Made by a program: the position numbers and the translations under genes. From contig NZ_JAHWGH010000008.1 in assembly GCF_019334305.1 (NCBI RefSeq), forward strand, positions 353,881 through 417,880: DNA of 64,000 nt, in the 5' to 3' direction. Below, piece by piece: positions 33,220 through 41,932 of this stretch (its first letter is position 1; each line of letters opens with the position of its first letter). Source of the DNA: Rossellomorea orangium. Its GTDB lineage: Bacteria > Bacillota > Bacilli > Bacillales > Bacillaceae_B. The notes under the pieces were generated by a model. That model made no database searches. It had not been told where the DNA came from and worked only from the letters and a program-made list of their open reading frames with translations.

Positions 33220-34908
33220 CTACATTTCTGAAGGTGATTTCATTCCGAGTAAACGCAAACCTTCGGATAGGACGATCCCGACAGCTTGAACCAGAGCGAG
33301 GCGCGAGTCTTGTTCTGAATCTCCTGCAAGGATCTTCGTTTTACCATAATAACGGTTGAAACTTTGGGATGTATCGATTAAATATTTAGCAATGATGGAT
33401 GGGGCATAGTGCTGCCAGGCTTTTTCGATGATTTCCGGAAATAGGCGAAGTTGCTTGATCACTTCCCAGCTTTCGGGATCAGCAAGACCTTCGAACTTCA
33501 TCGGAGACATGACCTCTGCTTTTCTGAGTAGTGACTGTGTTCTTGCGTAGGTGTATTGAATGTAAGGACCAGTTTCGCCTTCGAACGTGAGCATATGATC
33601 CAGGGAGAATTCTATATCATTAAGCCGATCATTTTTTAGATCATGAAATATGATCGCTCCGACTCCGACATTTCTAGCAACAACGTGAGCATTTTCTAAG
33701 CCGGGATTTTTCAGTTTAATGTTCTCCTCGGCCATTTTTATGGCCTCTTGAAGGACCTCTTCCAACAGGATGACTCGACCTTTTCGTGTCGACATCTTTT
33801 TACCGTCCTTTAAATACAGTCCGAATGGAATATGCTTCATATCATCCGCCCAATCGTACCCCAGCTGTTTCAGTACATTCATCACTTGTTTGAAATGGAT
33901 CGTCTGCTCCTGGCCGACGATATACAGGGCTTCATCAAAGTCATATTGACGCTTTCTGTAGAGAGCGGCAGCCAGGTCGCGTGTGGCATAGAGAGTGGCG
34001 CCGTCTGATTTTGTAATCAGGCAGGGAGGCAGATTCCCATCTTCCATCCGCACTACCTGAGCCCCTTGGGATTCCTCAAGAAGCTGATTCTCCCGAAGGA
34101 GTGACACGACTTCTTCCATTTTGTCATTGAAAAACGCTTCCCCTTGATAGGAATCGAATTCGACTCCCAGTAAGGAGTAGATCGACTTGAAGGCTAGAAG
34201 AGATTCATTTTTGAACCATTTCCAAAGTTCCGTTACTTCTTCATCCCCATCTTCCAGTAGCTTAAAAGCTCTTCTTCCTTCATCTTCAAGGGCAGGATCG
34301 AGTTCCGCCTCAGCATGAAACTTCTTGTAAAGAACAAATAACTCGGCGATGGGATTCTCTTTCACTTTTTCGGGATCTCCCCCCTTTTTAAAAGCAACGA
34401 TCAATTTTCCGAATTGGGTGCCCCAATCCCCGATATAATTGATTTTCTCGGTTGTATAGCCGCATTTTTCAGCGATGGTTGCAATGGCATTCCCGATGAC
34501 CGTTGAACGTAGATGTCCCATGGAGAATGGTTTGGCGATGTTGGGAGAGGACATGTCTAATACGATGGTTTTCTCTTCTCCGAAAGTATGTGTACCATAA
34601 CCTTTTCCTTTCGCCAAAATTTCCGACACGATTTCCTTTCCGGCTATTACCCCGTCGAAATGGATGTTGATATATGGTCCAACTGCCTCCACCTTGGTGA
34701 AAAGGGGAGAGGAGAGTGCAGCGGCAAACTCATTGGCGATTTGTGCCGGAGCTTTCTTTAGGGCTTTCGCCAGCTGGAAACATGGAAATGCCAGATCCCC
34801 TAAATGGCTATGCTTTGGTGTTTCAATCAAACCACAGAGATCTTCTTCGCTCCAATCTGATAAGAGCTGAGTCTTTATTTCATGGGCCAGTATTGATTTT
34901 AAATCCAT
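33220..34908 (-). CDS. argS: arginyl-tRNA synthetase
   Basis: Charges tRNA-Arg. Class I synthetase: SSPNIAKPFSMGHLRST contains the HIGH-equivalent (SMGH; this serine variant is known in several Firmicutes), KMSTRKG is the KMSKS equivalent, and the C-terminal anticodon-binding domain ends LGMKSPSEM. An N-terminal Add1 domain occupies about residues 1-85. 562 residues. GGAGGTG precedes ATG 34908. Expression is controlled by the T-box leader immediately upstream. Confidence 0.96.
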   Translation of the reverse strand: MDLKSILAHEIKTQLLSDWSEEDLCGLIETPKHSHLGDLAFPCFQLAKALKKAPAQIANEFAAALSSPLFTKVEAVGPYINIHFDGVIAGKEIVSEILAKGKGYGTHTFGEEKTIVLDMSSPNIAKPFSMGHLRSTVIGNAIATIAEKCGYTTEKINYIGDWGTQFGKLIVAFKKGGDPEKVKENPIAELFVLYKKFHAEAELDPALEDEGRRAFKLLEDGDEEVTELWKWFKNESLLAFKSIYSLLGVEFDSYQGEAFFNDKMEEVVSLLRENQLLEESQGAQVVRMEDGNLPPCLITKSDGATLYATRDLAAALYRKRQYDFDEALYIVGQEQTIHFKQVMNVLKQLGYDWADDMKHIPFGLYLKDGKKMSTRKGRVILLEEVLQEAIKMAEENIKLKNPGLENAHVVARNVGVGAIIFHDLKNDRLNDIEFSLDHMLTFEGETGPYIQYTYARTQSLLRKAEVMSPMKFEGLADPESWEVIKQLRLFPEIIEKAWQHYAPSIIAKYLIDTSQSFNRYYGKTKILAGDSEQDSRLALVQAVGIVLSEGLRLLGMKSPSEM

Positions 34909-34942
34909 CTTTGTGCACCTCCAATAATAGTAAACAAAACAT

Positions 34943-35172
34943 AAAAAAACCCGCCTCTATATAACATAGAGACGAGTTTAGCTCGCGGTACCACTCCTAT
35001 TCCCGAAAAGGGCGCTCATTGTATAACGGGAGATCCCGGTTTTTCCCTACTGATTTCAAGAAAAACTTCTCGGAAGTGCGGTTCATCCAGAGTTTAACAC
35101 CGGGCTTCCACCGTCCCCGGCTCGCTTTTGATTCAACATCAGGATTACTCTCTTCTTCATTGAATGTCGATA
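34943..35172 (-). promoter_or_regulatory. T-box leader of argS
   Basis: On the minus strand, stem I begins near plus 35170 with GAAGAGAG and the GGTGGAAG segment; the T-box GGAGTGGTACCGCGAGC is at plus 34981-34997, and the terminator AACTCGTCTCTA/TAGAGGCGGGTT (plus 34967-34978 and 34948-34959) is followed by seven T. The specifier is probably CGC (arginine, plus 35078-35080) in CCGCAC. Uncharged tRNA-Arg should promote read-through. Confidence 0.93.
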
Positions 35173-35185
35173 TCTAATTACTATT

Positions 35186-35213
35186 ATTTTACACATCCAG
35201 TGGATGAATGCAA
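35186..35213 (-). promoter_or_regulatory. promoter of the argS leader
   Basis: Minus-strand TTGCAT (plus 35208-35213), 16-bp spacer, TAAAAT (plus 35186-35191), lying only 7 bp after the rodA stop. Confidence 0.5.
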
Positions 35214-35220
35214 CCAGTAA

Positions 35221-36396
35221 TTAAGAATCTTCTGAAGAAAACATATACGTTTTATGGTGAAACCTCATACTGAACACAAGTCCGAGTGCCAGCATATTCC
35301 CCATTAGGGAGCTTCCTCCATAACTGATGAACGGAAGGGGGATACCGGTGATCGGCAATAACTGGATCGTCATGCCGATGTTTTGGAATACATGGAATGT
35401 AATCATACTGATGATCCCTGCACAAACGTAAGCGTTGAAGGGTTCTTTCGTATCCAGGGCCGTCTTGGTCAAATGATAAATTAACAGGAAATATAAGCTG
35501 ATGACGACACTTGCCCCGATGAATCCGTACTCTTCACCGATGACACTGAATATAAAGTCCGTATGATTTTCCGGGATATACACTTCGCGATCGCTGTAGC
35601 CTTTTCCAAAAATCTGGCCGGAGCCAATGGCGTTAAGGGAGTTGATTAAGTGAAAACCTTCTAATTTCGCGTAGTTATACGGATCAAGCCAAGCATAAAT
35701 ACGTCCGAATTGATAGGGTTTTACATTTAAATACTTTTCTAATAATTCAGGTGCCCAAATCACAAGTGAAAGGATGCCCGCTCCTAAGACCCCGATGGAT
35801 GCGTAGATGGGAACGATCAACTTCCACGTAATACCTGAAACGAGAATGATCCCTGTCATAATGGCCAGGATGACCAGTGATGTCCCTAAATCCGGCTGCT
35901 GCATGATGAAAGCAAGGGGGACAAGGGTGGTCAAGCCGATTTTAATTAACAACTGAAAGTCTGTCTGTACCGTTTTACTTGGATTAAGTTCATGATGATT
36001 GGTGATGACGCGTGCCAGAGCAAGAATCAGGAATGTCTTCATAAATTCTGAAGGCTGTATGGACCCGAGCGGTCCGAGCATGAACCAGCTTTTGGCCCCA
36101 TTCCGATGAGGTGCGATGCTCTCTGGTGAAATCAATAATAAAACGAGCAAGAAAATTCCGGCACCGTATATGTACCAGGCAAGCCGCTTATACTGATCTG
36201 AATCCAGGAATAATGCTGCCCCGATAATGATTCCACCCACTACATACCAAAATGCTTGTCTAATGACGAAATTTGTTCCATATTGCCCTGAGGTCTGGGC
36301 ACTGCTGATTCCCATTGCGCTTACGATGAAGAACAGCATTAATAAAAAGAGAAGACCCCAATCGATCTTATCAGCAAATCGCTGGCGAGTTTCCAT
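35221..36396 (-). CDS. rodA: FtsW/RodA-type SEDS peptidoglycan glycosyltransferase
   Basis: A 391-residue SEDS protein with about ten helices that polymerises glycan strands for the rod or septal wall. Diagnostic blocks: IQPSEFMKTFLILALAR, MQQPDLGTSLV, YIPENHTDFIFSVIGEE and GMTIQLLPITGIPLPFISYGGSS. The sequence fits RodA (elongation) better than FtsW or SpoVE, but this is an inference. AGGTGA precedes ATG 36396. No cognate PBP gene is adjacent. Confidence 0.9.
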   Translation of the reverse strand: METRQRFADKIDWGLLFLLMLFFIVSAMGISSAQTSGQYGTNFVIRQAFWYVVGGIIIGAALFLDSDQYKRLAWYIYGAGIFLLVLLLISPESIAPHRNGAKSWFMLGPLGSIQPSEFMKTFLILALARVITNHHELNPSKTVQTDFQLLIKIGLTTLVPLAFIMQQPDLGTSLVILAIMTGIILVSGITWKLIVPIYASIGVLGAGILSLVIWAPELLEKYLNVKPYQFGRIYAWLDPYNYAKLEGFHLINSLNAIGSGQIFGKGYSDREVYIPENHTDFIFSVIGEEYGFIGASVVISLYFLLIYHLTKTALDTKEPFNAYVCAGIISMITFHVFQNIGMTIQLLPITGIPLPFISYGGSSLMGNMLALGLVFSMRFHHKTYMFSSEDS

Positions 36397-36807
36397 ATTC
36401 TATTCACCTGAATTTCTAAAGATTTCACATTCCCTAGTCTAATAGAAATGAAGGGAAATTTCTACTCATGACCGGAGAAATATGAGAACTTCTGTCGGGA
36501 TCTGACAGGTATTTTGAACAGGTGAAGAAATGAATTCTTTGGAAATGTTGATAGCAGTAGGGCTTAATGGATAAACGAAGAGAACTTCTACCAGTAATTA
36601 CTTATTTTTGAGGGTTCAATGAGTTTCCGTCTTGTGCTAATGAAGAGTAGTTACAGCCTCAAGTACCGTAATATGACTATTTTCGACAATTCCCTGCGAC
36701 TTTTGTCATCATTTTGAAATGAAATAGAAAAGAACAAGTGGCTACCAAATTTGATAAAATGAAATATATGAACTGTGCACCGTGTTAATCAGATGGAGGG
36801 AATGTTC
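36397..36807. other. intergenic stretch with no supported feature
   Basis: About 410 bp between divergent rodA and the unknown gene at 36808. A 14-codon frame with a plausible ribosome site (AGGTGAAG before 36531) was noted but not called. No convincing hairpin or promoter consensus was found. Confidence 0.5.
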
Positions 36808-37581
36808 TTGAAGGCAAATAACCAAGTTAAAGATATCATCTATGTTCACAAGAATCCGGATCGTCAGTATGTCGTTTCTTACGGAATCCATTTTAATGAA
36901 TTTGTACACAATGCCCGTAAGCCTTTAAAGAACTTACTTCTTATAAAGCACCAATACGAACAAGGTTCTTTCAATATACATACTCATATGGAATATGTGG
37001 AACAGAAAGAAATGAAGAAGCTCATGAACGACGGGGTTCAGAACTATGGAGATTTCTGCTGGATCGACTTTGAGGAAGAAGTGGGAGTCGATGAATTGAA
37101 CGGCCAGGAAATTGCAGAACTCCTCTATATGGGACATATCAAGCAGCCGTTACATCCTCCTTTTTATTCCAAGCTGAATAATCGTTATGCCTATCTTTCC
37201 CACGATGATGGCTGGTTCAATAAGGTTTATTACCGGGACTTCGAGGACTTTTATCATATGCTGGGATCGACCCTTTCTTCAAAGCTCAGCAGCGTCAAGG
37301 GTGGGAAAGGCCTGTTCGGCATGAAAAAGGAGAAACCCTACCCTGTGATCGGGAAGGAAGTCATCCATTCCTTCAAAGATAAATTAAAAGAGGGAATGGT
37401 CATTTCCCTTGAAAAAGCCATACTAAGCAGAGGGAAGATCGAAATTCCCATCTGGGTGATCGGTGATTATTATGACATGGATGAAATGGCTGAGGATTAT
37501 AAACAGATCCGCAAGTCACCTGCGAACGGCTTATTATCCTTTGACCGAAAAACGAAGAGTTGGAGTGCTCTGCTTAAATGA
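36808..37581 (+). CDS. conserved hypothetical protein, 257 residues
   Basis: Soluble-looking protein with no signal or membrane segment: YVHKNPDRQYVVSYGIHFNE at the N terminus, HDDGWFNKVYYRDFEDFYHM in the middle, and a C-terminal part IEIPIWVIGDYYDMDEMAEDY. I do not recognise a domain. The likely start is TTG 36808, 7 bp after GGAGGG; ATG 36802 is too near that site. Its stop overlaps the sfsA start (ATGA), so the two are translationally coupled and may work together. Confidence 0.72.
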   Translation: MKANNQVKDIIYVHKNPDRQYVVSYGIHFNEFVHNARKPLKNLLLIKHQYEQGSFNIHTHMEYVEQKEMKKLMNDGVQNYGDFCWIDFEEEVGVDELNGQEIAELLYMGHIKQPLHPPFYSKLNNRYAYLSHDDGWFNKVYYRDFEDFYHMLGSTLSSKLSSVKGGKGLFGMKKEKPYPVIGKEVIHSFKDKLKEGMVISLEKAILSRGKIEIPIWVIGDYYDMDEMAEDYKQIRKSPANGLLSFDRKTKSWSALLK

Positions 37582-38321
37582 GAGGGCGTGAAGCATTAAT
37601 AGACATACAATTTCAGGATACCCTGGTTCAAGGGGTCTTTCTCGAGAGACTCAATCGGTTTGTGTTAGTGTGTGAGCTTCCCTCGGGTTCAAGAGAAAAA
37701 GTCCATTTGCCTGACCCGGGAAGACTGAAGGATCTTTTGGTGCCTGGTGGACCGATTTGGCTCCAGGAATCCAACGATCCCAAAAGGAAAACAAAGTGGT
37801 CGGCAGTGATGACCCACGATCTCACAAACGATATATATGTTTCATTGAATACTCAATACCCAAATAGGCTGGTACTGGAAGCCCTTCAATTGGAAATGGT
37901 AGAGGAACTAAAAGATTGGCGCCTGGAAAAAGCCGAATATAAGGTAGGAGGGTCACGCTTTGACTTCTTACTTACACATAAACAAAATGATCAAAAGTTA
38001 CTACTTGAGGTGAAAAGCGTCACCATGGTGGAAGATGGAATGGGTAAATTTCCCGATGCTGTTACGGCAAGGGGAGCAAGGCATGTAGAGGAACTCACCC
38101 ATTTGCAAACGAAAGGAAACTACCAAACAGCGGTCTTATTCATTGCCCAGCGAACGGACTTGCAGGGAATCACGTCCGCTCCTGAAATCGATCCCCATTT
38201 TGCCCGGGTCATGGAAAGAGCCGCATGTCAAGGTGTCCGTTTCTTCGGAAGAAGCTGCATCGTAACGCCTGATCGCATCTCTTTAGATGGACCTATACCT
38301 GTATACACAAAAAAGGATTAA
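37578..38321 (+). CDS. sfsA: SfsA-family nuclease-like protein
   Basis: 247 residues of the SfsA family, which has an N-terminal OB fold and a C-terminal PD-(D/E)xK-like nuclease domain. Seen here: VHLPDPGRLKDLLVPG at the OB end, GGSRFDFLL, LLLEVKSVTM (the E-x-K of the nuclease site) and FPDAVTARGARHVEEL. In E. coli SfsA was first linked to maltose gene expression; its real role is unsettled. Starts at ATG 37578, overlapping the upstream gene by 4 bp. Ends inside a perfect palindromic terminator. Confidence 0.92.
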   Translation: MRGREALIDIQFQDTLVQGVFLERLNRFVLVCELPSGSREKVHLPDPGRLKDLLVPGGPIWLQESNDPKRKTKWSAVMTHDLTNDIYVSLNTQYPNRLVLEALQLEMVEELKDWRLEKAEYKVGGSRFDFLLTHKQNDQKLLLEVKSVTMVEDGMGKFPDAVTARGARHVEELTHLQTKGNYQTAVLFIAQRTDLQGITSAPEIDPHFARVMERAACQGVRFFGRSCIVTPDRISLDGPIPVYTKKD

Positions 38322-38343
38322 TCTTATAAGATTAATCCTTTTT
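38310..38343. terminator. perfect bidirectional palindromic terminator
   Basis: A 15-bp stem AAAAAGGATTAATCT with a TATA loop. It includes the sfsA stop codon and ends the convergent BsuPI-type gene too. Confidence 0.92.
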
Positions 38344-38349
38344 ATATCC

Positions 38350-38838
38350 CTATTTGATTTCGACATCTGCCGTCGCTTTATAATCTTGATCCCCTTTGGC
38401 AGTCATCCAAACCGTTAGCGTATACGTACCGCTTTCGAGTTCCGGCAAAACAATCTTCTGAGAAAATTCTTCGCCCTGCTTCACTGTGATTTCCTGTATT
38501 GCCTGGGTATACATCTTATTCTTCGAATCTTTATATACGACCTCGCCTTTGTCGTTCTTCAGTTCGTAGTCGATTTTCTGACCCGATGAAAAGACAAACG
38601 TTTTTTCTTGCTCTGTTTGGTTTTTTACTGCATATACATAAACATTCTGATCTTCCGCATCTTGTACTGTTAATGAAGGTTCCATTGCTCCTGCAACAAT
38701 TCCTTTCTGTACAGTCATATCTTCACCTGCTTCCTGGTCCGTTCCTTTATTCGTCGGCTCGCTGGCATTTTCATCAGCCGTCCCGCATCCGGCCAACCCC
38801 GCCATCAGAATGATCGTCATCATCATTAGTCGTTTCAT
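38350..38838 (-). CDS. BsuPI-domain lipoprotein
   Basis: A 162-residue lipoprotein with lipobox LAGC (Cys18) and a single immunoglobulin-like BsuPI (intracellular proteinase inhibitor-like) domain from about residue 60: VKNQTEQEKTFVFSSGQKID and ESGTYTLTVWMTAKGD are the typical strands. The domain name comes from a B. subtilis intracellular protease inhibitor; this copy is exported, so it is more likely a general Ig-like surface module. GGAGGTGA precedes ATG 38838. Confidence 0.82.
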   Translation of the reverse strand: MKRLMMMTIILMAGLAGCGTADENASEPTNKGTDQEAGEDMTVQKGIVAGAMEPSLTVQDAEDQNVYVYAVKNQTEQEKTFVFSSGQKIDYELKNDKGEVVYKDSKNKMYTQAIQEITVKQGEEFSQKIVLPELESGTYTLTVWMTAKGDQDYKATADVEIK

Positions 38839-38962
38839 GTTGAACGTCACCTCCTTACCGTATTAGACAGGCTCCTTTACAAAAGGTTACACACCTTATG
38901 AAAAATGAGCACGAAGACACAGGGGAATGTGTTCTACTGAGTTCTTTATGTCCTTCAGAAGG

Positions 38963-38996
38963 GTAATCTGCATATGTAAGGCAGATTACTTTTTTA
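38963..38996 (+). terminator. leader terminator before ynjB-like gene
   Basis: GTAATCTGC (38963-38971) pairs with GCAGATTAC (38981-38989), then six T. It lies upstream of the ynjB-type operon on its coding strand, with no gene before it to end. A 22-codon frame (ATG 38898) ends exactly at its left arm. Confidence 0.7.
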
Positions 38997-39050
38997 TATT
39001 ATTGTGTTCAGTACAATAGAATTATAGTAAAACGCAGAGGAGTAGGATGG

Positions 39051-40283
39051 ATGAGAAAATGGTTGGCTATGGTGAGCATTATTTCCTTACTATTAGTATC
39101 CGCTTGTGGTTCTTCGGATGCAACGGATACGAGCAAACTTCCGGATGATGATTGGGAGAGCATTGCTTCAAAAGCGGAAGGGAGCAAAGTGAATATATTC
39201 ATGTGGGGAGGAGACGACGGGATCAACCGCTATATTGATGACGTCATGGCTCCCTTGCTGAAAGAAAGGAACAATATCGAACTGAACCGGGTACCATTGG
39301 ATACGACTGAAATCCTTCAGAAGCTTCAAACTGAGAAACGGGCAGGCAAAGAAAAGGGGACAATCGATATCGTATGGATCAACGGGGAAAATTTTAAAAA
39401 TGCAAAAGAAAATGATCTGCTGGCAGGAGCCTTCACTGAAAAGCTGCCGAACTATAAAAAATACTTCGATACCGATAGCGACGCATTCAAATACGACTTC
39501 GGAACCGAAACAGAAGGGTTTGAAGCTCCGTGGGGAAAGGTTCAATTCGTCTTTTTCTATAACAGTGAAAAAGTGAAAAATCCTCCTGCTACTTTTGATC
39601 AGTTAAAATCCTTCATGAAAGAGAATCCAGGTAAATTCACTTATCCTAACCCGAGTGATTTCACGGGAAATGCATTTCTTAGACATCTTCTTTATGCGAA
39701 AACCGACAAGAATTTGGCACAGGATGGATTTGATGAAGAAAGAGCGAAAGAACTCGGAAAGGATGTTTGGACTGAATTGAATGAAATGAAGCCATACCTA
39801 TGGAGGAAAGGGGAAACCTACCCTTCCACCCTTACCGATCTGGATAAGCTGTACAGCCAGGGAGAAGTATGGATGACGATGGGCTATAACGAAGCAAGGG
39901 CTGAGCATTTGATCAAAGACGGAGTGTTTCCTGAAAGCACAAAGTCCTTCCTCCTTGAAGACGTCGGATCGATCGGAAATACTCATTTCCTGTCGATTCC
40001 ATTCAACAGCCCCAATAAAGAGGGGGCCATGGTGGCCATTAATGAGTTCCTATCCCCGGAAGCACAGTACGAGAAACTGAAGCCGGATTATTGGGGGGAA
40101 AGCTCACCGATCTCTTATGAAAAGCTTGATGAAGACTGGAAGAAGAAATTCATGGAGATCAATCGTGGGGAAAGTGTGCTGGAGGCATCTACGCTTGAAG
40201 AATCTTTTAAAGGTGAGCTCGAAGCTGCTTACGTAGAATGGTTAAAGGAGAACTGGATCCGTGAAGTGGCTGAAAGTCAATAA
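39051..40283 (+). CDS. ynjB: ABC transporter substrate-binding lipoprotein (YnjB-like)
   Basis: A 410-residue extracytoplasmic solute-binding lipoprotein: signal peptide with lipobox VSAC (Cys19), then a type II periplasmic-binding fold (NIFMWGGDDGINRYIDDVM at the N lobe, GTIDIVWINGENF, APWGKVQFVFFYNSEKV). The pattern follows E. coli YnjB. AGGAG precedes ATG 39051. First gene of a seven-gene operon with overlapping starts. The substrate of the YnjBCD group is not established. Confidence 0.85.
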   Translation: MRKWLAMVSIISLLLVSACGSSDATDTSKLPDDDWESIASKAEGSKVNIFMWGGDDGINRYIDDVMAPLLKERNNIELNRVPLDTTEILQKLQTEKRAGKEKGTIDIVWINGENFKNAKENDLLAGAFTEKLPNYKKYFDTDSDAFKYDFGTETEGFEAPWGKVQFVFFYNSEKVKNPPATFDQLKSFMKENPGKFTYPNPSDFTGNAFLRHLLYAKTDKNLAQDGFDEERAKELGKDVWTELNEMKPYLWRKGETYPSTLTDLDKLYSQGEVWMTMGYNEARAEHLIKDGVFPESTKSFLLEDVGSIGNTHFLSIPFNSPNKEGAMVAINEFLSPEAQYEKLKPDYWGESSPISYEKLDEDWKKKFMEINRGESVLEASTLEESFKGELEAAYVEWLKENWIREVAESQ

Positions 40284-41124
40284 TGCGCTACTCATCCTTC
40301 CGGGCCTTCTCTTTTTCCTTCTGATCCCTGGCCTGGGAATTGTCCTGGCAATCTTTGAGAGTGTGAGGGACGGGGGAGACATCACCCTCAGGCACTACGG
40401 TAAATTGTTTGAAGAGGATCGTTTTGTCTCATCTGTCTTCTTCAGCTTGACGGTGACGGCCGTCTCGACCATCGTTGCACTTCTGATCGGCTTGGCAATC
40501 GTGAAGGCATTCGCTCCTCTATTAAAGGAAAACAAATATAAATTGATTGTGTGGATCCCGATGCTCGTTCCCCATTTTGTCTGGGCTTATCTTGTCTACT
40601 TACTTTTTAATCAGAGCGGCTTTTTCTCGAATGTTTCAGGGATGCTGGGATGGATTGACGATCGCAGTCAATTTCCGATTTTGGTTCAGGACCGGGACGG
40701 GATCGGCATTATCCTGACATATGTATGGAAGGAAGTTCCGTTTGTGACCCTGATGCTGCTGCCGATATATGCCACCCTTTCAAAAAGGTATAAAGAGGTC
40801 GCTTCGTTATTGGGAGCGGGACCTTATCAAGCTTTTTGGGTAGCGGAGTGGCCTTTGATCTTTCCGGTTTTCATTGAAACCGGGGCGATAGTATTTGCAT
40901 TCATCTTTACTGCATTCGAGGTTCCTCTGCTTCTTGGAGTGACTTCCCCTCAGATGCTGCCGATCCTTGCATATGATTGGTTTTACAGCGGCAGCTGGAG
41001 TGACCGTCCACTGGCGTTTGCCTCCCTTGTCCTGACAGGCATCGTCATCGGGATCTTCATGTGGGCCGTCCTTTATAGCACGAACAAGAAACGGATGCAC
41101 ATCACTAAAGGGATTGGGAATTAG
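40261..41124 (+). CDS. ABC transporter permease, first half (YnjC N-terminal-like)
   Basis: A 287-residue binding-protein-dependent permease with six helices and the ATPase-contact loop YKEVASLLGAGPYQAFWVAEWP. GTG 40261 overlaps the ynjB end by 23 bp and is preceded by AAAGGAG. In E. coli YnjC is one polypeptide with both halves; here the two halves are separate genes, with the partner at 41135. Confidence 0.87.
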   Translation: MKWLKVNNALLILPGLLFFLLIPGLGIVLAIFESVRDGGDITLRHYGKLFEEDRFVSSVFFSLTVTAVSTIVALLIGLAIVKAFAPLLKENKYKLIVWIPMLVPHFVWAYLVYLLFNQSGFFSNVSGMLGWIDDRSQFPILVQDRDGIGIILTYVWKEVPFVTLMLLPIYATLSKRYKEVASLLGAGPYQAFWVAEWPLIFPVFIETGAIVFAFIFTAFEVPLLLGVTSPQMLPILAYDWFYSGSWSDRPLAFASLVLTGIVIGIFMWAVLYSTNKKRMHITKGIGN

Positions 41125-41134
41125 AGGTGTTACT

Positions 41135-41932
41135 ATGAGAAAATCTTTATTTTACAGCCTATCCTTCATCCTTTTCGTCTTTCCCATTCTTTTTTTGCTC
41201 TACAAAAGCTTTTTCGGTGTATGGGTATGGGGGAGTCCGGATCTTGGCGAACCAAACGCAAGGGCTTGGAAACTGTTATGGCATGAAGGTGAATTCCATG
41301 ATTCCATAGGAGTTTCAATTTGGATTGCCCTTATCGTACTTGCCCTCAATCTGCTGATCGGCATCACTTCCGGGAAAGCATATGCCTTCTCCTCTTTCAG
41401 GGGAAAAGCGGTGCTCGAAGCACTTCTGATGCTACCGCTCTTTATACCAGTATTGGTGGTGGCCATCGGACTTCATATCACGTTTATACGATATGGCCTT
41501 TCAGATCACTGGCTGGGTGTAGCCCTTGTCCATCTGGTTCCGACCATCCCTTACAGCATCAAAATGTTTAAAACAGGCTATGAACGGATCGGCTCCAAAT
41601 TAATCGAACAATCGACTATCCTTGGAGGAAGTGCCATACAACGTTTGTACCATATTGAATTACCGCTGCTATTACCAAGCATCCGAAGTGTATTATTCCT
41701 GACGATTGTCATCTCTTTAAGTCAATACGTCTTGACGGCAATCATCGGGGGAGGGAACGTGGTGACACTGGCGATGGTTTACTACCCGTTTACCAACACG
41801 GCAGATGAAGCGGTCATGGCAGCATTCTCCATTGTGTTTGCCCTCATCCCCATCGCATTTTATATCATTCTTGAAGGGTGTTTGACGTTCATGCTCCCAT
41901 ATCAGCAGCAAAGAGGGAGGAAGAAAAGGTGA
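41135..41932 (+). CDS. ABC transporter permease, second half (YnjC C-terminal-like)
   Basis: A 265-residue permease with six helices and the loop IEQSTILGGSAIQRLYHIELP that docks on the ATPase. ATG 41135 has AGAGGTG upstream; it starts 10 bp after the first permease ends and overlaps the ATPase start. Forms the heterodimeric channel with the preceding protein. Confidence 0.87.
   Translation: MRKSLFYSLSFILFVFPILFLLYKSFFGVWVWGSPDLGEPNARAWKLLWHEGEFHDSIGVSIWIALIVLALNLLIGITSGKAYAFSSFRGKAVLEALLMLPLFIPVLVVAIGLHITFIRYGLSDHWLGVALVHLVPTIPYSIKMFKTGYERIGSKLIEQSTILGGSAIQRLYHIELPLLLPSIRSVLFLTIVISLSQYVLTAIIGGGNVVTLAMVYYPFTNTADEAVMAAFSIVFALIPIAFYIILEGCLTFMLPYQQQRGRKKR

Noticed and set aside
34500..34570. 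Broken HIGH motif in argS
   Set aside because: SMGH is a known natural variant in Firmicute arginyl-tRNA synthetases; the rest of the enzyme is intact.
36531..36575. A 14-codon peptide frame with a ribosome-site-like sequence
   Set aside because: Too short to support without conservation data.
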